DNA of 64,000 nucleotides from Aureispira sp. CCB-QB1 (GCF_000724545.1 NZ_JHBV01000006.1:1-64000); one strand, 5' to 3'. Positions 26,519-35,481 are shown, counted from the first letter of the stretch. The notes: generated from the sequence alone by a model not told the origin. Program-made: numbers and translations.

Positions 26519-27365
26519 TGAAAATAGTTACAAGCGTTAGCGGGGGCAAACCTCCGCATATATAGCAGCCAATTACTACAGTGATGCACTAGTATTCGCT
26601 TTGGTGCGAACGTCTGACAAAGAATGCTTATTCAAAGATAGAGTATTAGCCCAAAGAGTAGAAGATAGAATCCAAAAGCCCTTTATAGGAACATTGGAAG
26701 ACGATACAATTATACATACCATGTTCGATTTAGAACAGTATTTAGGCAAGCGTATTGACTGGGTTAGTGGGATTACTTTTGAAGATGTAGTCGATACAAA
26801 AGGCGGTTGGTTGCCTTCTTTACACCGCCGTTATTGTACCACTTGGTTAAAGATAGACCCAATTGCTCATTGGTGGTTCGAAAAGTTCAAAGCAAAGCCT
26901 ATAAAAATGAATATAGGTTATAGGATCAACGAGGCTTCAAGAGCGAAAACAATGCTTAATAGCACTAATAAAAACGGCTTGAGTGTTTATGAAATGACAT
27001 TTGAAAAACATAAAAAGGGGAGACATAAAGGACTGAATAAATGGGTTAGTGTAGCATGGAGAAAGCCTTTATTCCCTTTGATAGAAGATGGAGTGGATAA
27101 AGTTGATATACAAAACTTTTGGAAGGATAAGCCCGTAAGATTTGCCCCTCTTAATAATTGCGTTGGTTGTTTTCATCGGTCTGCAGCTCTACTCAAACAA
27201 CAAAGCATCGAACACCCTAATAAATTTCAATGGTTTGCCGATCAAGAAGGAAAAGGGAAAGGAACTTGGAAAAAGGATATTTCCTATACCAAAATTAAAA
27301 AATTGAATTTCACACTAAATGTTTTTGAATCAGAAGGCTGTAATAGTGGATTTTGTGGAATGTAA
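26518..27365 (+). pseudogene. PAPS-reductase-like PP-loop gene with a one-base frameshift
   Basis: ATG at 26518 begins MKIVTSVSGGK, the PP-loop of adenine nucleotide alpha-hydrolases, then hits a stop after 16 codons. Adding one base near 26548-26550 joins it in frame to TSAYIAANYYSDALVFALVR and the rest of the gene, which continues to 27365 with NCVGCFH and a final GCNSGFC cysteine set. This is the phage-type phosphoadenosine phosphosulfate reductase family. A real one-base deletion or an assembly error in an A-run are both possible. An in-frame restart at 26601 would lack the PP-loop. Confidence 0.75.
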
Positions 27366-27376
27366 ATAAAAGCACC

Positions 27377-29995
27377 ATGACTAAAGAATTATTAATAGAA
27401 TACGCCAATAATAATAATATCTACCAATACAACAAAAAAGACCAATTAGGGCAATTTTATGCCCTAATTCGCTCTTTGATTATTGAGTGGGAAAAGGCGC
27501 ACAACAGGGGCATATTACACGCTGTACCTAGAGAAATAGAAGCCAAGTATCTCGATTTAGCAACAAGCTTTATCAAGCTGCACGGCTTTAAAATAGATAA
27601 GGCTCAAAAAGAGGAGTATTTGCAAAAAATCTCGGCTTGGTCGTTGAGTGTGGCCATGGAGTTTTTTAACGATACGATGACCGAAATGGGAGCGGATGAA
27701 GAAAGGATATTGACAACTGTACTAGAAGGAGAGGAAGAACAACAAGTCCCTGTTTTTAGTTGTGATACGCAGACAGGGAATATACATATACTAGTAACGG
27801 CGTTGGATGGGAACTACATAAAATACGAAAAGAAAGACATAAACGGAGACGAGGAAAAAACGAAGCTATTAAATTACGAATTGATAAGATATGCCCGTCC
27901 TGGTGCAAAGGGAAAATATAAAATTCCCTATGATTCGGGGACTTATCCTTTCTTTCCCGAAAATATAAAGCGGGCTTACAGAGAGAAAAAGGCAATTGAT
28001 ACCCTTTTTATTACAGAGGGGGCAAAAAAAGCTTTTAAAGGATATACTAGTGGCGGTCTGTATGTGGTGGGGCTTTCCTCTATTTCTCATTTTAGAGATA
28101 AGAACAGCCCGAAAGGAAACCCGAAATTGCACAAAGATATTATTGATTTGATCAAAACTTGTAAGGTCAAAAATATAGTGGTGCTTTGGGATGGTGACTG
28201 TGTAGAAATCAGTACCAAGGCGTTAGAACTTCAGCAGAATATCGACCAACGACCTAAAAACTTTTTCAATTATGCAAAAAAAATTGCAGAATTGATACAA
28301 AAGGAAGTCAAAAGCCATAAGAAAATCTATTTTTCAACCATCAAAACAAAAAGCCTAAAAGGTAATCCTAAAGGCTTAGATGATTTGTTGTTGTGGGCTG
28401 AACAGCAGAACTCCAAGCAATTAAAAAGAGTAGTGGGGGAACTGCTTAACTTAGAGGACCAAAACAGGGTTTTTACGAAATTGATAGATATAACCACGAA
28501 CACGGCTAGAATGCACGAATATTTTGCATTGCATGACGTTGAAAGGTTTTACTACAAGCATGTAGAAAGCATAGAACAAAAAGAATTTATGTTTTCGGGG
28601 AATCGATACATTTATGTAACGGCAACCGATACAATAAAGCTACTACAACCCGAATACTTAGAGCGTGTACGATGGATAGGGGACGACTTCTTCGAATTGA
28701 TAGAAATGCCTATCCCTTCTAAAGATGGGAAGGAACAATCTATCAAGAAGCTAAACAGAGTCAAAAAAAGCACCTTACAGGATTTGTACCAACGTAATTT
28801 TGTTGACTTTATGAAAGACAAGCATTACAAGGGGTTTTGTAATATTCCTGATCATTTTAATTATGAATTTGAAGTCAAAAGGGGGAGCGGTGTTTATTAC
28901 AACAAGTACTTTCCTTTTGAGTGGACACCCAAGGAGGGGAGCTTTGATGTAATAAATGGATTTGTAAAACATATTTTTGGGGATCAGTACGAAATGGGCT
29001 TGGATTATATCCAGCTTCTTTTGACAAAGCCCATGCAGAAACTGCCTGTTATCTGTTTGTACTCGCCCGAAAATGCGACGGGTAAATCTAAGTTTGGGGA
29101 GCTCCTAAGTCAAATATTTAAAAACAATGTTGTTTTTATCAATAATGATGACTTAAAAAGTGAATTTGGTTTGGATCGTTTTGCGGATAAGTTGTTGGCG
29201 GTTTGTGATGAAACCTTGTTGGAGCGAAAGAAAGATGCTGAAAGGGTGAAGGCGATATCAACTGCAGAGGCTCCAATCCTTTGCAATCCCAAGGGAATGT
29301 CCGCTTATGAATTACACACCTATGTAAAGCTAATTTTCAATTCCAATAACTTACGCATGATTCATGCGACTGAGAATGACGAACGCTTCTGGATCATTCG
29401 TGTTCCAAATCCTAAAGAGAAAGACCCCGAATTAATGGAAAAAATGTTGGAAGAAATTCCCGCCTTTGTCCACTTTCTGAAACACCGCAAACTATCGACC
29501 CCAAAAAAGGGACGTATGTGGTTTGATCCTGAATTGATCAAAACAGATACCTTAAAAGACGTGGTTCGTGTCAATGAACATTCAGACGTGCAAGAACTAA
29601 GAAACAAACTAGAAGATTACTTCATCGACTTTCCTAATGAAGCCAATTTGATGCTTTCTACCAAAGACATTATCGAAGAATTGATGCCTGGGAAAACTAG
29701 AAACTGGATGGATGAAATATGCGGTACTAGATTATCTCTAGTGAGGTATACCAATTCTAAAGGGAAAACGGCTGTAAAACGGTCGTACATCTTAAAGAAA
29801 ATACCCACCAATCAAAATTTTGATGGGGTTTCAGATGGAGCCTATAAGATTATTAAAATATCTAAATCAGCGCAACGGGTTTGGATTTTTAACAGAGAGG
29901 ACTTTATGAGTGAAGATGTAGAATATGATTCAGAAGAGGACGGCGAGTTGACACAAGATTTTATCGACCAATTAAATGATGATAATGAAAAATAA
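27377..29995 (+). CDS. D5-like primase-helicase (TOPRIM plus SF3 helicase)
   Basis: Start ATG 27377 (MTKELLIEYA...); an upstream ATG overlaps the previous gene and is less likely. The 872-residue protein has a TOPRIM-like fold with FITEG (211-215) and WDGD (271-274), then a superfamily 3 helicase with Walker A SPENATGKS (563-571), Walker B LLAVCDE (606-612) and motif C KLIFNSN (651-657), followed by a TENDERF arginine finger. This is the organisation of DUF3854/DUF5906 replication proteins of Bacteroidota viruses. It should initiate and unwind the element's DNA and is its main replication protein. Confidence 0.88.
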   Translation: MTKELLIEYANNNNIYQYNKKDQLGQFYALIRSLIIEWEKAHNRGILHAVPREIEAKYLDLATSFIKLHGFKIDKAQKEEYLQKISAWSLSVAMEFFNDTMTEMGADEERILTTVLEGEEEQQVPVFSCDTQTGNIHILVTALDGNYIKYEKKDINGDEEKTKLLNYELIRYARPGAKGKYKIPYDSGTYPFFPENIKRAYREKKAIDTLFITEGAKKAFKGYTSGGLYVVGLSSISHFRDKNSPKGNPKLHKDIIDLIKTCKVKNIVVLWDGDCVEISTKALELQQNIDQRPKNFFNYAKKIAELIQKEVKSHKKIYFSTIKTKSLKGNPKGLDDLLLWAEQQNSKQLKRVVGELLNLEDQNRVFTKLIDITTNTARMHEYFALHDVERFYYKHVESIEQKEFMFSGNRYIYVTATDTIKLLQPEYLERVRWIGDDFFELIEMPIPSKDGKEQSIKKLNRVKKSTLQDLYQRNFVDFMKDKHYKGFCNIPDHFNYEFEVKRGSGVYYNKYFPFEWTPKEGSFDVINGFVKHIFGDQYEMGLDYIQLLLTKPMQKLPVICLYSPENATGKSKFGELLSQIFKNNVVFINNDDLKSEFGLDRFADKLLAVCDETLLERKKDAERVKAISTAEAPILCNPKGMSAYELHTYVKLIFNSNNLRMIHATENDERFWIIRVPNPKEKDPELMEKMLEEIPAFVHFLKHRKLSTPKKGRMWFDPELIKTDTLKDVVRVNEHSDVQELRNKLEDYFIDFPNEANLMLSTKDIIEELMPGKTRNWMDEICGTRLSLVRYTNSKGKTAVKRSYILKKIPTNQNFDGVSDGAYKIIKISKSAQRVWIFNREDFMSEDVEYDSEEDGELTQDFIDQLNDDNEK

Positions 29996-30122
29996 AATTT
30001 TAGAGTTGCTGATGTCTGGCATTCAGTCAAATATTGATATAGGTGTTTTACAATGGCATGCACAGGGCTATGATAGTAATCCCCTTGTTTGGGTTTATGA
30101 ATTTGTATTAGTTGATGTATAA
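29976..30122 (+). CDS. Small protein overlapping the primase-helicase end
   Basis: ATG at 29976 (further starts at 29979 and 29985) overlaps the last codons of the preceding gene and gives up to 48 residues (ILELLMSGIQSNIDIGVLQW, then GYDSNPLVWVYEFVLV). The overlap and following terminator support translation. Function unknown. Confidence 0.5.
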   Translation: MMIMKNKILELLMSGIQSNIDIGVLQWHAQGYDSNPLVWVYEFVLVDV

Positions 30123-30124
30123 AA

Positions 30125-30154
30125 AAAAGCCACTATCAAACGATAGTGGCTTTT
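30125..30154. terminator. Bidirectional terminator between convergent operons
   Basis: AAAAGCCACTATC (30125-30137) and GATAGTGGCTTTT (30142-30154) form a perfect 13-bp stem with a 4-base loop. A-run to the left and T-run to the right allow use from both sides: early replication genes (plus) and the 30177-31973 cluster (minus). Confidence 0.85.
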
Positions 30155-30176
30155 AAATTTATACGAACTCAACTTA

Positions 30177-30581
30177 TTAAAAAATAAAGTTTTCTTCTTG
30201 AAGCAAAGCAAACATTTCGTTTCTTGCTTTTGATCTGTTGTGCCCTTCTGTTTTGAATAGAATTTCGTTGCCGTTGGCTTCATTTCTGTAGCAGACAATG
30301 TCCAAAGCTCGCCCAGGAGCTGGCAACTCATTTAGACGGTAAATTTTCCCATTATCTTTGATTCGAGACGGCAAGCGGTTGAGCAGATCATCAAAGAAAT
30401 TTTTGATTTGAAAAAAAACATCGCTTGCCTTCTCGATCAGATCGCCAATATCGTCCAAATTGGCTTCAATTTTTTCAATCATTGTTAAGCCGTCCTCTAT
30501 GGTGGCTACAATGATATGCTTTTCATCTTTGGTCAATCGACCGCCCAAGGCTTTATCTTCTTTTTTTACTACTAAGAACAT
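30177..30581 (-). CDS. Hypothetical protein of the leftward cluster
   Basis: A 134-residue protein with a helical amphipathic middle (LTMIEKIEANLDDIGDLIEK, then FFQIKNFFDDLLNRL) and a C-terminal part rich in polar residues. No known motif, signal peptide or membrane span. It is the last gene of a four-gene leftward cluster within the element. Such oppositely oriented clusters often hold accessory or superinfection-exclusion functions, but nothing here proves it. Confidence 0.55.
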   Translation of the reverse strand: MFLVVKKEDKALGGRLTKDEKHIIVATIEDGLTMIEKIEANLDDIGDLIEKASDVFFQIKNFFDDLLNRLPSRIKDNGKIYRLNELPAPGRALDIVCYRNEANGNEILFKTEGHNRSKARNEMFALLQEENFIF

Positions 30582-30636
30582 TTGTTGTTTGTTTTGTTTG
30601 ATTATTGAAATATTTTTAAGGAAGAAAGGGGAGGGA

Positions 30637-31083
30637 TTATTGTTGTTTTAAAAACTCTTTTAAACAACCGCCCAAGTTTGAAATATAGCCAAATAGCTTA
30701 TCCACTTGTTCCAATTGCTCTGTTTGTCTTTGTTTTTTTGCTTTTACCCCTGTTAAGTCATTAGGAGCATACCCCAAAAAAGCAGCGTTTAGATAAAGTC
30801 TTATAGCTTGGAAACTTTCAAAACCTTTTTCTAAAACGATGGTATACTTCCAAGAACCTCGACCGCCTCCTATACCATTTTCGTTAAATAGTTCCTTTAT
30901 GGTATGGCTTAATTCTAATAGAGAGATTGAAATTTGCTGATCTATCAGGAAAGCGTATAAGTATTCTATTTCAATCTCTGCCGTTTGGTTTACTTCCTCG
31001 AACTTTTTATTAGGATTGATAATTTTAATTCCAGCTTCCTCTAGGGCTTTTTTAACTTGTTCTGTGGTTGTCATGATGTACAT
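30637..31083 (-). CDS. Hypothetical protein of the leftward cluster
   Basis: A 148-residue soluble protein (alternative start three codons in, at 31074, MTTTEQV...). It has a glycine patch GIGGGRGSWKYTIVLEKG and a lysine/glutamine-rich stretch near residue 110. I do not recognise a family. The start lies five bases after the stop of the gene at 31088-31687, so the two are translated from one transcript. Confidence 0.55.
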   Translation of the reverse strand: MYIMTTTEQVKKALEEAGIKIINPNKKFEEVNQTAEIEIEYLYAFLIDQQISISLLELSHTIKELFNENGIGGGRGSWKYTIVLEKGFESFQAIRLYLNAAFLGYAPNDLTGVKAKKQRQTEQLEQVDKLFGYISNLGGCLKEFLKQQ

Positions 31084-31087
31084 TTAT

Positions 31088-31687
31088 TTAGACATTAGGA
31101 GAAATAGTTTGTAAACTACCGTTTGCAAACTCTTCTTTAAATTGTTTGATTACTGATTTGGTTTTGGGGCTGTTTAAGTCCCATTCTTTCCACGATATTC
31201 TGTTATTCTTTTCAAACCCTTTGTGGACTGTATGGTATTCCCCTGTTTGGGTTACACGGTAATAGTTTGGTTCATCTTCGTTTTTGAATTGTTTTTGGAC
31301 GTAGCCTACAATGTCCCCGACATCTTCTTGGATTTCTCCTGATGCTTGAGAAATTGCGATAGTAAACAGCTCGTTTATAATGGGCGGTGTTTCACTCAAA
31401 GTGAGTTCACGAATAGGGATAGTTTGAACGCCATTGCAAAGGACTGTTATTTCCAAATCCACTTTGGTGGCAAAAGCTTTGATAAGGTTAGGAACCTTTG
31501 TTTGTAAACCTACAAGAGTAGGAGGGAGATAAAAGCCCACTCTGCCTTTTCCAAATTTACTTTCTTTCTCTTTCCATATCATGATTGAGACTTGAGCGGT
31601 ATCTTGCTTTTGGTCATCCTTCCAAAACAAAAAATTATATAAGTTTTTAAGTTCGTCAGCCGTTGGAGGGGGAGTGTTACTGTTCAT
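31088..31687 (-). CDS. Hypothetical protein of the leftward cluster
   Basis: A 199-residue protein with mixed alpha/beta character (FGKGRVGFYLPPTLVGLQT, then VDLEITVLCNGVQTIPI and KNRISWKEWDLNSP). It overlaps the upstream gene by 11 bases. No family recognised. The cluster context suggests one functional unit of four genes. Confidence 0.55.
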   Translation of the reverse strand: MNSNTPPPTADELKNLYNFLFWKDDQKQDTAQVSIMIWKEKESKFGKGRVGFYLPPTLVGLQTKVPNLIKAFATKVDLEITVLCNGVQTIPIRELTLSETPPIINELFTIAISQASGEIQEDVGDIVGYVQKQFKNEDEPNYYRVTQTGEYHTVHKGFEKNNRISWKEWDLNSPKTKSVIKQFKEEFANGSLQTISPNV

Positions 31688-31973
31688 CTTTTTGAATTTC
31701 TTTGATTAAGATAATTAGACCAGGATATTCTTTTAAGTTGGTTCGGTGGGTGTACCCTTCTTTATTCCCGTCTATTTTGTTCCAATCCTTGTTCAAAACA
31801 AGTTTGCTTATTCGCTTCAAATCTGCTTCCTCTTGGGGTACTTCTTGTCGGGGGGTGGTGGTGTATACCTTTACATTATAGTGCTTCGTGTTGCTAAAAA
31901 AGCCCCCTTGCTTTTTGACGGCTATTTTGATACATTTTTTGCTATCGTAAGCTTTGATAATTTCCTCAAACAT
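31677..31973 (-). CDS. Hypothetical protein, first gene of the leftward cluster
   Basis: A 98-residue basic protein beginning MFEEIIKAYDSKKCIKIAVK. No motif I can name. It leads the leftward cluster and is divergent from the rightward gene at 32105, with 130 AT-rich bases between them. Confidence 0.5.
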   Translation of the reverse strand: MFEEIIKAYDSKKCIKIAVKKQGGFFSNTKHYNVKVYTTTPRQEVPQEEADLKRISKLVLNKDWNKIDGNKEGYTHRTNLKEYPGLIILIKEIQKDEQ

Positions 31974-32104
31974 TGGCTTTGATGTTTTATTGTTTAAAAC
32001 TTTGTTTTATCAAAATTAAACCTTTTGCACTATTAAAACAAGTAAAAGCTTGTGTTTTTAAAACTTTTGAGTTATTTTTGAAACAAATAAACTCAATAAA
32101 TGCG
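31974..32104. promoter_or_regulatory. Second divergent regulatory region of the element
   Basis: 131 bases containing AAAACTTTTG-like words several times (about 31998-32006, 32064-32072 and on into the next gene, GAAACTTTTGAG). They may be operator sites for a regulator that controls both the leftward cluster and the rightward ATPase operon. Confidence 0.4.
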
Positions 32105-32383
32105 ATGAGTGTATACGGTTTGAAATTTAAAATTCAAGTATTCCAAAGTTTGAAACTTTTGAGTTCTGACGAACAAAAAGAAGTGACATTGTCTCAAATT
32201 TTGGATTGCTTTATCCTTCAAATGGAGTCCAAACCCAATAAGGAGTATAAAAAAACGCTTCGAAATAGGGTTCGGGCTTGTTTGTGGGAGTGGGAAGCCA
32301 TTGGCTTCTGTTCGATAGACAGAAGGCAGCATCCCAATAAAAAATACATTGTTCTTTATTACAAAATCAAAACAGCAGCATGA
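32105..32383 (+). CDS. Small winged-helix-like protein
   Basis: I use the ATG at 32105 (MSVYGLKFKI...). The 92-residue product has helices around LLSSDEQKEVTLSQILDCFI and RNRVRACLWEWEAIGFCSID followed by KKYIVLYYKI, which reads like a small winged-helix with a beta hairpin. A DNA-binding role is a guess. Its stop overlaps the start of the next gene (ATGA). Confidence 0.5.
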   Translation: MSVYGLKFKIQVFQSLKLLSSDEQKEVTLSQILDCFILQMESKPNKEYKKTLRNRVRACLWEWEAIGFCSIDRRQHPNKKYIVLYYKIKTAA

Positions 32384-32757
32384 GCCAAGAACTCGAAAGT
32401 AAAATGAATCAAATGCGACCAATTATGAGAATGCTTATTCCTGCGGTCGGAGGAAAAGAGGGGCTAAAAAAAATTCTTTCCTCGAACATGCCAAGTATTA
32501 AAGAAGGCATGAAAGACTTTTTAAATGCTCAAAAAGAAAAGCATAAAGAAGTTTTTGAGGAAGGAGGTTATCAAGCCATTTCCTTGTCCTTAGTTTGCTT
32601 TTCTAATAATTTGGGTATTATGGTTTTTGCGCTAAAATTCAAAAAAGGAACGGATGTTCCAGAAATCACGAAGCCTTTAGAAATTATTGAAATAGACGAC
32701 TATTTCAAAAGATTAGTTGACAACATCCCATTGGATGAAATGGCAAAAGACCTTTAA
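32380..32757 (+). CDS. Hypothetical protein upstream of the packaging ATPase
   Basis: A 125-residue soluble protein with amphipathic helices (MNQMRPIMRMLIPAV, SSNMPSIKEGMKDFL) and a central beta region. No family recognised. It overlaps the gene before it and is three bases from the gene after it, so it belongs to the ATPase operon. Confidence 0.55.
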   Translation: MSQELESKMNQMRPIMRMLIPAVGGKEGLKKILSSNMPSIKEGMKDFLNAQKEKHKEVFEEGGYQAISLSLVCFSNNLGIMVFALKFKKGTDVPEITKPLEIIEIDDYFKRLVDNIPLDEMAKDL

Positions 32758-32760
32758 ACA

Positions 32761-33350
32761 TGGAAAAAGATACAAACATCGCAACACTTGAGGAAGAAAA
32801 AGAAATCATTGTAGAGGAAGTAGTAGAAGATACCGACTACGAACCTTCGTTTTTTGCCAACGCCGACCAACCAAGAGAAGGTTTCGAAGTAGAGGAGGAG
32901 GAAGAAGAAATGGACAAAGAAGGGGAGGAACCGCCCAAAATAAGTGAGACATCGGAAGAGGACGAGCAATATTTTAAAATCGCTATGTCTTTCCTAGATC
33001 AGACTAGAGCCATGGGCTTATCCATGTTTGCGGGCTATGGGATCGAGAACACCGACAAGTATATTTTTTACAAAGATTGGTCAGACCCTAAGCACAAAGC
33101 GACTTTGGAAGCTGGACGGGTAGTTGCCAAAAAGTATAAATTATCTGCCTTTCAACACTTACCCGAATTAATGCTACTAGTGGGGATTATTGCAAGTACA
33201 GGCGCATTATTTACGATGGCCAAAGAAGATAAAAAGAAAAAAGCGCAAGAAGATGCGCTCAAAAATCAGCCAACACCCCACCCACAAGCAGCAAACAATA
33301 CACCTACTAAGGAAGTACAATTGAAGCCATTTAGCAAAAAAGCAAAGTAA
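32761..33350 (+). CDS. Acidic membrane protein next to the ATPase
   Basis: A 196-residue protein. Residues 5-75 are strongly acidic (runs of Glu and Asp), the middle is globular (QYFKIAMSFLDQTRAMGLSM), residues about 139-158 form one membrane span (LPELMLLVGIIASTGALFTM), and the tail is lysine-rich. Membrane proteins beside the ATPase form the packaging vertex of PRD1-like viruses, so this could anchor the ATPase. That is inference from position; no homologue is recognised. Confidence 0.55.
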
Positions 33351-33351
33351 C

Positions 33352-34005
33352 ATGACATTACCTAAAAAGAAGCCAAAACAACCCGTAAAAGGACGAGATA
33401 CAAAAGTATGTACGTTCACGGGGACGACTGGAACGGGCAAAAGTTGGAAAGCCAACCAAGTCGCCCAAAAGTTGGCTAAAATGGGTAATAATAAGGTTCT
33501 GGTCATTACACATTCAGGAAGTGGAAGCAGTTGGGATCATTGCAAAGAAATTGCACCAACCGCTAAGGACCTGAATTTTAAAACAGGATGGAGAAAAATT
33601 GTCTATGTGAAGCACTACAGTAGTAAAGACAAATGCTTTCCATTACTTGAGATTTTTAACCACTTAAAAAACTGTATCGTCATTTTTGACGATTGCAAAA
33701 TGTACATGCGTTCCGATTGGGAACAAACGCCTGGGCTTAAGTTGATTTGCAACGATCATAGACACAATGGGCTAGATCTATTTTTTATCAGCCATTCTCC
33801 CAAGCACATTCCCAAACAAGTTTGGGCGTATGTGGGGTATGCTTGGATATTCAAATGTGGCATGAAGCTACAAGAAAATGACTTGGATAATGAAAACGCC
33901 ATCAAGTTCATTGAAGCTCAAAACAAAGTCAATGCTTTGTATCAAAAGAACAAGGCGCAATTGAAACGAAAGCCTAGAGGAATTTGTCAATATATAACTT
34001 TATAA
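33352..34005 (+). CDS. FtsK/HerA/Zot-type packaging ATPase (A32-like), candidate
   Basis: A 217-residue P-loop ATPase. Walker A is GTTGTGKS (residues 24-31), Walker B is CIVIFDD (108-114), and NDHRHNGLDLFFISHSP (134-150) fits the sensor region of genome-packaging ATPases of tailless viruses and Zot proteins of filamentous phages. Its short length and single domain match PRD1 P9 and related A32-like enzymes rather than a terminase. The expected role is to pump viral DNA into a preformed membrane-lined capsid. A Zot-like assembly role in a filamentous phage is the main alternative, but the gene set does not fit one. Confidence 0.75.
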   Translation: MTLPKKKPKQPVKGRDTKVCTFTGTTGTGKSWKANQVAQKLAKMGNNKVLVITHSGSGSSWDHCKEIAPTAKDLNFKTGWRKIVYVKHYSSKDKCFPLLEIFNHLKNCIVIFDDCKMYMRSDWEQTPGLKLICNDHRHNGLDLFFISHSPKHIPKQVWAYVGYAWIFKCGMKLQENDLDNENAIKFIEAQNKVNALYQKNKAQLKRKPRGICQYITL

Positions 34006-34008
34006 ATA

Positions 34009-34491
34009 ATGGAAAAACGCAAGCCTGTATATAAAAAAATACCTAGAAATGGTAAGAATGGAATAACAAATCTAACTGAATATAGATATAAAAAAGGGGT
34101 GTACTTTATTTATGAAAATGGAAAACTGGTTTATATTGGTTCGAGTGCTTCTGATTTGTACAAGACTATTTCAAGACATTTTCAAAACTGGAAAGATACA
34201 AGGCAATTGAGACGCATTTCTTACAGACAAAAATTAGGTAAGAAATCCTATACCTTTTCAGTCAAACTAATGCCAAGACATAGCAAAAAAGGAATTGAAA
34301 AAGAGGAATACAAATTGGTAAATAAGTATACACCAAGAGATAACAAATTAGATTTGTACTGCAATATTACTGGGAGCGATTGCGAAAGCAAAGTTTCAAA
34401 GGCTAAAGAATTAGTCCAAAAGAAGAAAAAAAAGAAAGTTTCAAAAGTGAAAATAAAAAAGGACGATTTAATTGATGATGTACCTTTTTAA
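34009..34491 (+). CDS. GIY-YIG nuclease-domain protein
   Basis: A 160-residue protein. The GIY-YIG core is visible: KKGVYFIYENGKLVYIGSSA (residues 28-47), the catalytic Arg in ISRHF (Arg56), and a conserved Glu in the EKEEYKLVNKY helix. A lysine-rich tail (about 135-150) should bind DNA. It may be a homing-type or packaging-related endonuclease. It follows the ATPase gene by three bases and its transcript ends in a terminator. Confidence 0.75.
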   Translation: MEKRKPVYKKIPRNGKNGITNLTEYRYKKGVYFIYENGKLVYIGSSASDLYKTISRHFQNWKDTRQLRRISYRQKLGKKSYTFSVKLMPRHSKKGIEKEEYKLVNKYTPRDNKLDLYCNITGSDCESKVSKAKELVQKKKKKKVSKVKIKKDDLIDDVPF

Positions 34492-34545
34492 AAAATTCTT
34501 TATCTGTATTTAGCTGAAGAATAGCCATGATTTGAGGGTTTTAAT

Positions 34546-34580
34546 AGGAGTATGCAGGTGTGTGCATGCTCCTTTTTTTT
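34546..34580 (+). terminator. Strong terminator after the ATPase operon
   Basis: AGGAGTATGCA (34546-34556) pairs with TGCATGCTCCT (34563-34573) with one G-U pair, followed by eight T. Confidence 0.8.
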
Positions 34581-34633
34581 ATATCGTTGTTTTTTCTATC
34601 TTTAAGACATTATAAACCTCAAACATATTTAAA

Positions 34634-35269
34634 ATGAAAAAAGCATTTATCCTTATTACTGTGCTACTACTATCATTTAGCACGCCAAGCAATAGTTTTT
34701 TTAAGGTTGAGCATACAAATATTATAGCAACAACAAAATCTCAAAATCCAATACAGAAAAGAGCTAAAAAACAAAAAAGGAAGGGCAAAAAGAAACAGCA
34801 AATTAAATTCAAAACCACTTTTAAGAAGCCTAAAATAACTCAAGATCGTAAATCATGGGCTAGTTTGCCTCTGATGATTGTTGCTTTTGTCTTTTTTCTT
34901 GCTGCTCTTGGATTATTTCTTTTTGCGCCTCTAGCCATATTTTTTGTAGTTCTATTGGGGGTTGCTGTATTATGTTTCCTAGTATTTTTGATTGTTTCTT
35001 TAGCGATTAATTCTTGGGGACAAGAAAGAGGGGGCAAAAATAGTCCTAAGGAAACAACGGAAAAAAAGCCTTTGCCGCAACGGATAAGAGAAAAGAACAA
35101 CGATCAAACTCCTAAAATGCCCGACGTTGTCTACTTAAAAAATGGTTCTATCATTAAGTGTACCATTATAGAACAAATAATAGGAGAGACTATAAAAATA
35201 GAAACTAGCGATGGTTCTATCTTTGTCTATAAAATGGAGGAAGTATCTAAGATTACCAAAGCAAAATAA
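34634..35269 (+). CDS. Exported two-span membrane protein, possible moron gene
   Basis: A 211-residue protein with a signal-like N-terminus (MKKAFILITVLLLSFSTPSN), a basic stretch (about 44-65), two long membrane spans (about 74-117), a charged linker, and a C-terminal beta domain (VYLKNGSIIKCTIIEQIIG then ETSDGSIFVYKMEEVSKI). That C-terminal motif is common in chromosomal Bacteroidota proteins, where the function is unknown. It has its own terminator before and none close after, and looks like a cellular gene carried by the virus. Confidence 0.6.
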   Translation: MKKAFILITVLLLSFSTPSNSFFKVEHTNIIATTKSQNPIQKRAKKQKRKGKKKQQIKFKTTFKKPKITQDRKSWASLPLMIVAFVFFLAALGLFLFAPLAIFFVVLLGVAVLCFLVFLIVSLAINSWGQERGGKNSPKETTEKKPLPQRIREKNNDQTPKMPDVVYLKNGSIIKCTIIEQIIGETIKIETSDGSIFVYKMEEVSKITKAK

Positions 35270-35436
35270 TATAGTTTAAAACTTGCATATATCAGTTTAA
35301 AACTATATTATTGTAATGCAGTACCATTGCATTTTACTTGTTTTTTTTATGGATACATCCTTCCAATGAAAAAAAATTATAATAATATAAAGGCTCTCTT
35401 TGTCGCCTTCCTCTGGTTATCCATAGGTAGGTGCAC

Positions 35437-35481
35437 TGGTACTGCGTGGCAAAGAGTTGCCTTTTCTTTAAACGCAGTACC
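35437..35481 (+). promoter_or_regulatory. Hairpin masking the start of the 74-aa gene
   Basis: GGTACTGCGT (35438-35447) pairs perfectly with ACGCAGTACC (35472-35481). Inside, GGCAA/TTGCC (35448-35460) forms a smaller stem. The stem ends directly at the ATG at 35482, so it could hide the ribosome site. GCAGTACCATTGC at 35320 repeats one arm. Confidence 0.5.

Noticed and set aside
34009-34491. UvrC or restriction enzyme
   Set aside because: Only the GIY-YIG core and a basic tail are present; no UvrC helix-hairpin-helix or specificity domain.
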